From Candidatus Altimarinus sp. (GTDB lineage Bacteria > Patescibacteriota > Gracilibacteria > BD1-5 > UBA6164): a stretch of 33,587 nucleotides of DNA. Each line of letters opens with the position of its first letter. Positions within the stretch are counted from its first letter, which is position 1. The notes below the pieces were generated by a model. It saw nothing but the letters and a program-made list of their open reading frames with translations, did no database searches and was not told the origin of the DNA. Below, piece by piece: positions 28,717 through 33,587 of the stretch. The DNA is taken from the NCBI GenBank assembly GCA_020724225.1, contig DYHI01000011.1, positions 1 to 33,587 of the forward strand. The letters are read 5' to 3'. Made by a program: the position numbers and the translations under genes.

Positions 28717-29121
28717 TTAAAGTCCTAAACTTTTTCTTATCTCATCTTCTTTTGCTTTATTTTCATTTTCTTTTGCTTTATTTTCATTTTCAGCTTTATA
28801 CAAATCACCAAGTTGTAACCACTCAGTTTGTTGTTTTACAAGTAATTTTTTTATATCTTCTGGATGATCTTTTGCTAATTCTCTAAATTTTTCTCTTTCT
28901 TCAGTAAAAACTTTTGTCAATTCATCAAACTGGAATTGTGAAAGTGTTGGAACAGCATCAATTACTCTTTTCTTTTCCATTGTATTTAGAGAAAGACTAT
29001 GTTTTAATAAATCAAGAAATACTGGTTCATCAACTTTTACTATATCAAGATGTCCTTTAATTAACACTAAAATTATTGTATCTGTTTCTTGTTCTGTTAT
29101 TCCTATTTTTATATCTGACAT
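28717..29121 (-). CDS. Conserved-looking hypothetical protein, 134 aa
   Basis: A soluble helical, charged protein: MSDIKIGITEQETDTIILVL, KHSLSLNTMEKKRVIDAV, EEREKFRELAKDHPEDIKKL, and near the end a short tandem repeat ENENKAKENENKAKEDE. It is one of the few frames in the window intact without code 25: all four glycines are GGN codons. It has its own leader and is followed by the heptamer repeat region. Function is not known; the repeat near its C-terminus looks like a recent 21-base duplication. Confidence 0.82.
   Translation of the reverse strand: MSDIKIGITEQETDTIILVLIKGHLDIVKVDEPVFLDLLKHSLSLNTMEKKRVIDAVPTLSQFQFDELTKVFTEEREKFRELAKDHPEDIKKLLVKQQTEWLQLGDLYKAENENKAKENENKAKEDEIRKSLGL
28748..28792 (-). 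repeat. 21-base tandem duplication in the 134-aa gene
   Basis: The plus strand shows TTTGCTTTATTTTCATTTTC twice in a row; the minus strand encodes ENENKAK twice. Confidence 0.75.
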
Positions 29122-29283
29122 AAGTGAATTATAAGATTTTAAAATATTTCACTGAAATTATACCTAAAAATTTTTAAATTCAATTTTTTTGTATAAAATG
29201 TTATTAAGTTAATAATCAAGATAGTAAAATTATAAAATATATGTTTTACTATTTAATATTTTACAACTTTATAACAAAAAAAA

Positions 29284-29835
29284 TTGTCAATTTTCAAAAC
29301 AAAATGAATTATCCTAAAAATCTCAAAATTAAAAGAAAAAGACTTTATTTTTGATGTCTTTACTTATGACTATGGAAAAATTAAAATTCAGAAAAAAGAT
29401 ACAAAAAAAGAAAAAACACTAGATATATGATATATAGTTAACTTCGAAATAGAGACAAAAGAATGAAGAGATATAAGCAAAGCTAAAAATATCAAAATAA
29501 AATCAGAGTTTAGATATGAAAATAAAGAATTTAAAGTAATCAATGAATATTTAAATATAATTTGACTCATATATAAAAGACTACCTGAATGACTACATTT
29601 TAAAGAAATTTTTGAAATTATTGAAGAAATAAATGATAAAAAAAATTTAAACGAAACTAAGTTAATTTTAGCTAAATTAAAAGTAATTGATTATTTTTGA
29701 GAACTAAAAATAGAAAATGAAGATATAATAGTAGAAAAAATACTAAAGTTTGTAAATAAAAATAAAATAAAAGAAATTTTGAAATTAAGTGGAATTGATG
29801 AGAAAACACAAAAAAAACTAGAAAAAATTTTCTAG
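29284..29835 (+). CDS. recO: RecO-like DNA repair protein with TTG start
   Basis: Protein of 183 residues, shorter than E. coli RecO (about 240). The N-terminal OB-like part reads SIFKTKGIILKISKLKEKDF then DVFTYDYGKIKIQ, matching the RecO pattern (x-A/G-I-V-L-x-x-x-x-x-x-E-x-D-x-x-x-x-x-F-T-x-x-x-G-K). The rest is helical, with IIGLIYKRLPEGLHFKEIFE, resembling the second RecO domain. The expected Cys zinc motif is not seen. In this frame the stop just upstream is at 29272-29274 and no ATG precedes the family start, so TTG at 29284 is the likely start. RecO loads RecA with RecR at gaps. The call is by pattern only. Confidence 0.6.
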
Positions 29836-29842
29836 TTTTTTT
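29811..29842. terminator. Bidirectional terminator between recO-like and dnaJ-like genes
   Basis: AAAAAAACTAGAAAA pairs with TTTTCTAGTTTTTTT around a two-base loop. It contains the recO-like stop codon and touches the dnaJ-like stop. Confidence 0.75.
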
Positions 29843-30572
29843 AATACCCCACATTTTCTCTAATCCTTTCAAGTAAACTTTTATCCACATCTGATATATG
29901 TTTAGGCATCTTGGCATCAATCTTAACAATCAAATTCCCAACTTTTCATCATACTGATTTTCACAAATCTTTCACTCTAAATTTTGTTCATGGTTTAGTA
30001 TTAGCAGGAATTTTTAATTTTACTTTTTTCTTCAAATTTCATTCAACTTCTATAGAACAACCCAAAATCAAGTCAAATATAGGAACTTCATAAGTTTTTT
30101 CTATATCCAAACTTTCTTCTTTTTTAGGTTCTTCATATTTTTGATAATTTGAAGAAAAATCTTCTCATCATCTATTTGTTCAAGCAAATCATCAAAATAA
30201 ATCAGAGAAATCAAAAGAACTTGATTTTGATCTTTTTCATTTACTTGATCTACCAAAACCAGATAATATATCCTCAAATCATGAAAAATCTCATGTAGAA
30301 TATGTATATTGTTGTCATCATCAAAATGGATTTCATCAAGCAGAGTTAAATCATGAAAAGTTACTTCAAAAAGTATCATATTGTTTTCTTTTTGAACTAT
30401 CACTTAAAATTCCATAAGCTTCATTTATCTCTTTAAACTTACTTTCTGCAGTTTTATCTCATTTATTTCTATCTGGATGATATTTCATTGCTAACTTTCT
30501 GTAAGCCTTTTTTATCTCGTCATCACTTGAAGTTTTTGTAACTCAAAGTATTTCATAATAATTTTTACTCAT
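29841..30572 (-). CDS. DnaJ-like co-chaperone without zinc fingers and with one C-terminal domain
   Basis: Protein of 243 residues. The J domain (1-68) has [20 protein letters not shown] and the HPD motif in [11 protein letters not shown], ending [10 protein letters not shown] Gly/Phe/Ser-rich linker follows (about 70-150), with NSAGGNPFGGQQYTYSTGDF. There are no CxxCxGxG zinc repeats. The C-terminal part has [20 protein letters not shown] and [20 protein letters not shown], a single DnaJ C-terminal domain, then ends [19 protein letters not shown]. Typical CbpA or DnaJ have two such domains (300-380 aa), so this is a reduced form. It would stimulate DnaK ATPase. Confidence 0.9.
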
Positions 30573-30578
30573 TTTTAC

Positions 30579-30606
30579 TTGACTTTTATTAAAAAATAAC
30601 TATAAG
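30579..30606 (+). promoter_or_regulatory. Probable promoter of the 148-aa secreted protein gene
   Basis: TTGACT (30579-30584), 16-base spacer, TATAAG (30601-30606), 31 bases before the ATG. It lies in the divergent spacer next to the dnaJ-like start. Confidence 0.5.
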
Positions 30607-30637
30607 ATATATGTTTAAATTCTAACTATTTTCTTAT

Positions 30638-31084
30638 ATGAAAAAAATTATACCACACATTATAATCTTTGTTTCACTTTTTTCAATATCAAATTTTGTA
30701 AATGCTTCAAGTGATTGACTTGTTTCAGATATGCTAAAACTAGAATATTGAATACAAGAAGCAGATATAAAAGCTATTAATACTAAAGAGATTAAATTAA
30801 AAAGTTTGACTCATCAAAATATGTACAATGAGTTTAAGAAAATGGATAAAACAATTAAATCTGAAATATTAAAAAAAATAAAAAGTAAAAAAATTGATTA
30901 TTATACATGATTTTGAATTATAAAAGCATATAGTAATTTTGTTTACAATGTTAATAGACTTTTTGATTTATATGCATTAAAAGAAAACTGAAGTAAAGAT
31001 TATTTTTTAGATGATAATATTAGAAGTACATATTTTGTGATTAAAACACATTATAAAAGAGTACAATATCTGATAAATAAATAA
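30638..31084 (+). CDS. Hypothetical secreted protein, 148 aa
   Basis: Signal peptide MKKIIPHIIIFVSLFSISNF ending near VNA, then a helical, lysine-rich chain: LEYGIQEADIKAINTKEIKL, EFKKMDKTIKSEILKKIKSK, and a C-terminal part with FVYNVNRLFDLYALKENG. No Cys and no known family. The following gene starts four bases after its stop, so the two are probably one operon. Confidence 0.75.
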
Positions 31085-31088
31085 TAAT

Positions 31089-31805
31089 ATGCAACTTTTT
31101 GCAGAAACTTTAATCTCTGAAGATTTAAAGTGACCTAAAAAATATATAAAAGATTGAGACTTAGCTGAGTGAAATTGAATTGAAGTACACTTATTTAAAG
31201 ATATATTAGCTAATAGACTAAAATCAATAATAGATGAAAATAATGACATAGAACTAGCAAATTTACTTAGATATCCAAGTCAAATTATTGAGAAATATAA
31301 ATACAGGAAATTAAAAGAAGAATTTCTTAAAAGATTTTCACTAAGAATTTGATTTTGATGAGAAAATTATTATGTACAAAGTGATACAAAAATATATTGA
31401 AAAACTAGCAAAGATGAAATTATGGCTGATTGAAATAATACGATTTTTTTATTTTTTGAAGATAAACCAGTTGCTTTTGTAAGTATAAAAAATTATAATT
31501 GAAATATAATAGTAATTGAGCAAATACAATGAATAAATTGAGAAAATAAACATTTTGAAATAGAATGATTTGATTGGAAGAAATTTTTTGTAGAAATAGT
31601 AGAAATAATTTCCAAAAAACTTTGATTTAATAAAGTTTGAATAATACCTGCAAATTTTAGCAAATGGCTAATATTTCACCACCTTTTTGACAGACATCAT
31701 GAATTTGAAAAATGATGAAAATATTATAACATATATGACCAAGTAGCAATTGATATGTGATTTAAAAATTCTTCTATTAATCCAATTTATGTAAAAGAAT
31801 TATAA
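31089..31805 (+). CDS. Hypothetical protein, 238 aa, acyltransferase-like features
   Basis: A cytoplasmic protein without membrane segments. The N-terminal 100 residues are charged and helical (LFKDILANRLKSIIDENN); the second half alternates strands and helices: NTIFLFFEDKPVAFVSIKNY, NIIVIEQIQGINGEN, VEIVEIISKKLGFNKVGIIP, then ANFSKWLIFHHLFDRHHEFE. The order strand - strand - IEQIQG - helix - strand - tyrosine-rich end recalls GNAT acetyltransferases, but no clear acetyl-CoA loop was confirmed. Function remains open. It follows the secreted 148-aa protein and ends in a bidirectional terminator shared with ftsE. Confidence 0.72.
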
Positions 31806-31833
31806 AAAGCAAGAAATAAATTTCTTGCTTTTT
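31804..31833. terminator. Bidirectional terminator between the 238-aa gene and ftsE
   Basis: AAAAAGCAAGAAA pairs with TTTCTTGCTTTTT around TAAA. It abuts both stop codons. Confidence 0.85.
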
Positions 31834-32512
31834 ATAATTCATAAACTCATTTTTTCATATCAGCAGTTACTTCTTTATCTTTAAAAACTATTACTCTTTT
31901 TTTAAATGCATCAACTATATTTTTATCATGTGTTGCTATAATTATAGTTTTCCCTTCTTTATTTAAGTCATCAAATATTTTCATAACATCACTTGCAGTA
32001 TCTGGATCTAGGTTTCAAGTCGGTTCATCTCATATTATAATATTTGGGTTGTGTCCTAATGCACGGGCAATTGAAACTCTTTGTTTTTCTCAACCTGACA
32101 ACTCAGATACAAATTTATCTTTTTTTGACAAAAGTCCTACTTGTTCCAAACTTTCTGGAACTTTTTTTTGTATATATTTATCATTGTATCCACAAACCTC
32201 CATTGCAAATGCTACATTTTCATATACACTTTTTGATTCCATAAGTTTATAATCTTGAAATACTACCCCTATACTTCTTCTATATGCTCATAATAAATCT
32301 TCATTTAAATTTTTGTACAGAAATCCTCAATTATCCAAAACTACATCTCAAAACTGAGGTTTAAAATCACCTATCAATGATCTAATCAAACTTGTTTTAC
32401 CAGATCAAGAATGACCAATAAAAAAAACAAATTCCCCTGGTTTTATTTCTATATTTACATTTTTTAAGACTATTTTGTTTCAAAATGCTAGAGTTATGTT
32501 GTCGATTTTCAT
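31832..32512 (-). CDS. ftsE: Cell-division ABC transporter ATPase FtsE
   Basis: Protein of 226 residues, usual FtsE length. Walker A GHSGSGKTSLIRSL (near 35-48), Q-loop VVFQDYKLMESKSVYENVAF, which is the FtsE-type Q-D-x-x-L sequence, ABC signature LSGGEKQRVSIARAL, Walker B and D-loop IIIGDEPTGNLDPDTASDVM, and the switch His in ATHDKNIV. FtsE with FtsX regulates peptidoglycan hydrolases at division. FtsX is not next to it in the window: the downstream neighbour is on the other strand. Several catalytic glycines are TGA. A heptamer repeat lies directly upstream of its start. Confidence 0.9.
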
Positions 32513-32514
32513 AA

Positions 32515-32549
32515 ATTAGTTATTAGATTAAAGATTAGAGATTAGAGTT
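32515..32549. repeat. Degenerate heptamer tandem repeat upstream of ftsE
   Basis: Five 7-base units: ATTAGTT, ATTAGAT, TAAAGAT, TAGAGAT, TAGAGTT. They begin three bases outside the start codon. Confidence 0.7.
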
Positions 32550-32658
32550 TGGAGTATTCTACATTTTTTATAAGTAAAATCAAACAAAAAAACAAGTTCA
32601 AAAATTATTTTAATAAGGTTAGTTTTTCAAATGAATCTTTTTTCATAATATCAAAATT

Positions 32659-32712
32659 AAATTTTCTTAAAATTGAAAGTAATTTACATTACTTTCAATT
32701 TTAAGAAAATTT
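32659..32712 (-). terminator. Perfect 25-bp-stem hairpin downstream of the FISUMP gene
   Basis: The left arm starts AAATTTTCTTAAAATTG and the right arm is its exact complement, 25 pairs with a four-base loop. It lies 40 bases past the stop of the FISUMP gene. It may act as a terminator, although no long T-run follows; alternatively it is the kind of hairpin found beyond variable repeats in diversity-generating retroelements. Confidence 0.7.
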
Positions 32713-32752
32713 CACTCCGCGAGAAATAGAACAAAGAGAGCAAAGAGATGAA

Positions 32753-33587
32753 TTAGTTCTTAATACATACTACTGAGAAACCGTAATACTTATTGTAATT
32801 GTGACGAAGTACATTACCACTGACAGAACCCAAGTAACGGAACAATGAATTAGTAGTGGTAAACTCTGTAGATGACCACCAGTAACCGTATGTAGTACGA
32901 ATGTTGAAACTACCATCAGTACCGCGGTAACCTGGAAGAACTGAAACTATTCAAGATAGTTTATTTCAAGTCCATCATGTAGCTCAAGCATTTCTTAAAG
33001 TAGTCCACTGAGCATCTGTGGGTAGATTCCATCAAGTTCACAATTGTCCACATACTGATATTGTTGTATCCTCTACTTGTGTACAACTTGTAGTATTACA
33101 ACTTGCAGGAAATCACATTGATTCAGCCCATGTATATAGTGCTCAATCAGTATTACATATATTTGAGTCATTATTATAACACCACTTTTCTATTGTATTT
33201 GTATCTGATGGTATAGTTGATCAGTTTGCTAACATTGTTCAATGCTTCATATTTGTACTAGTCCAACATTTTCAGTCTGGTCAAAGTAGTGTAGTATATG
33301 TATATCATCATGCTGATACTGTATCTCAACAAGCAAAACTTGGAGTATATGTCTCACAATTAGGTCAACTATAATTTGTATTACATGAAAAGCCACAGTT
33401 TGCAGAATCTTTTATCCAAGATTGATTTGTAGTTGTTGGATTACCTGTTATAAGTGTACATCATGTAGGTAAACAAGTTGGTTGTGTAGAGTTACATGAA
33501 TTTGTTTCTGAAGAAGTTATTTCTTGTTGTACTATTATTGCTCATCATCAGATTCATCATACATTATTGTTTATATAGTTATTTACT
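32753..33587 (-). CDS. FISUMP-domain surface protein, C-terminal part (5' end beyond window)
   Basis: At least 278 residues at the C-terminus. The outer part has Cys-rich sequence (CNSTQPTCLPTGCTLITGNP, CGFSCNTNYSGPNC). A FISUMP domain (lectin-like fold) follows: GGYTYTTLLGPDGKCWTSTN, MLANGSTIPSDTNTIEKWCY, LYTWAESMGFPASC, GTGWNLPTDAQWTTLRNAG, VLPGYRGTDGSFNIRTTYGY, WWSSTEFTTTNS, then FRYLGSVSGNVLRHNYNKYY and GFSVVCIKN. Glycine codons before about 32936 are TGA 22 times and GGN three times; after it, all seven are GGT. Arginines change from AGA to CGC/CGT. The end segment thus has a different codon history, as expected for a diversified or imported cassette. The protein is probably exposed at the surface. 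Confidence 0.9.
32756..32935 (-). other. Candidate variable region of a diversity-generating retroelement target
   Basis: The last 60 codons of the FISUMP gene: no TGA, seven GGT, four CGN arginines and many C-ending codons (TAC, TTC, AAC, CAC), unlike the gene around them. Position at the C-terminus of a lectin-like fold and the W-W-S-S-T-E then G-F-S-V frame match known targets. No template repeat or reverse transcriptase is present in the window, so the assignment is inferred. Confidence 0.5.

Noticed and set aside
1-33587. Interpretation that TGA-containing genes are pseudogenes or use selenocysteine
   Set aside because: TGA occurs many times per gene at glycine positions of conserved motifs; no SECIS-like need and no Cys/Sec positions involved.
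1-33587. CRISPR arrays, rRNA genes, insertion sequences with transposase
   Set aside because: No regularly spaced 25-40 bp repeats, no rRNA signatures and no transposase-like proteins were seen. The heptamer arrays have no spacers.

Overview
The window is AT-rich DNA in which most real genes contain in-frame TGA codons exactly where conserved proteins need glycine (Lep[14 protein letters not shown], KsgA GQNFLIDENIL, FtsE GHSGSGKTS and LSGGEKQR, Tex S1 domain). That is genetic code 25 (UGA = Gly), so the source is almost certainly a Gracilibacteria/Absconditabacteria (BD1-5, GN02 or SR1) member of the Patescibacteria (CPR). All calls below use this code; with the standard code nearly every gene appears broken. 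Convincing Shine-Dalgarno sites were not seen: starts sit behind A/T-rich leaders.

Layout, left to right. 1-3080: end of an unknown membrane gene, a frameshifted DUF4870-like membrane protein, rpsB, rpsA, a stretch with a duplicated tRNA-His 3' end, and tRNA-His(GTG). 3257-8713: a hypothetical gene, a SixA-type phosphatase, hflX with a palindromic element inserted in frame, a VanZ-like membrane protein, a small MGMT/ATL-like protein, a DUF4143-type AAA ATPase and a possible HEPN protein. 8722-11000: decayed genes, then a RelE-like toxin/antitoxin pair and an orphan small gene sharing a duplicated 70-bp promoter segment. 11071-16178: tex on the plus strand; lepA, Nudix and methyltransferase genes as a tight minus-strand operon.

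16359-24670 is mostly cell-surface biology: a 648-aa secreted protein with a Kazal-like module and three Cys-rich repeats, a 1017-aa secreted protein with two duplicated modules, ksgA (minus strand, carrying a heptamer repeat in frame), then a WxL-like secreted protein followed by a DUF916-like membrane protein with a C-terminal zinc ribbon. 24687-31805: a small secreted/membrane operon with hsp20, a pilC/gspF gene, a small lipoprotein, an RluD-type pseudouridine synthase (with another in-frame palindromic insert), a 134-aa hypothetical, a RecO-like gene with a TTG start, a one-CTD DnaJ, and two plus-strand hypotheticals. 31832-33587: ftsE without ftsX beside it, a perfect 25-bp-stem hairpin, and the 3' end of a FISUMP-domain surface protein.

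Most interesting points. (1) The last ~60 codons of the FISUMP gene switch from TGA to GGT for glycine and from AGA to CGN for arginine, and fold-wise match the C-terminal lectin-like segment that diversity-generating retroelements rewrite; no reverse transcriptase or template repeat lies in the window, so this is a candidate target only. (2) Three housekeeping genes (hflX, rluD, ksgA) carry repeat insertions that keep the frame. (3) Degenerate 7-bp tandem repeats occur at four separate places. Neighbouring genes are often convergent and share symmetric A-tract/T-tract hairpins that can stop transcription from both sides.
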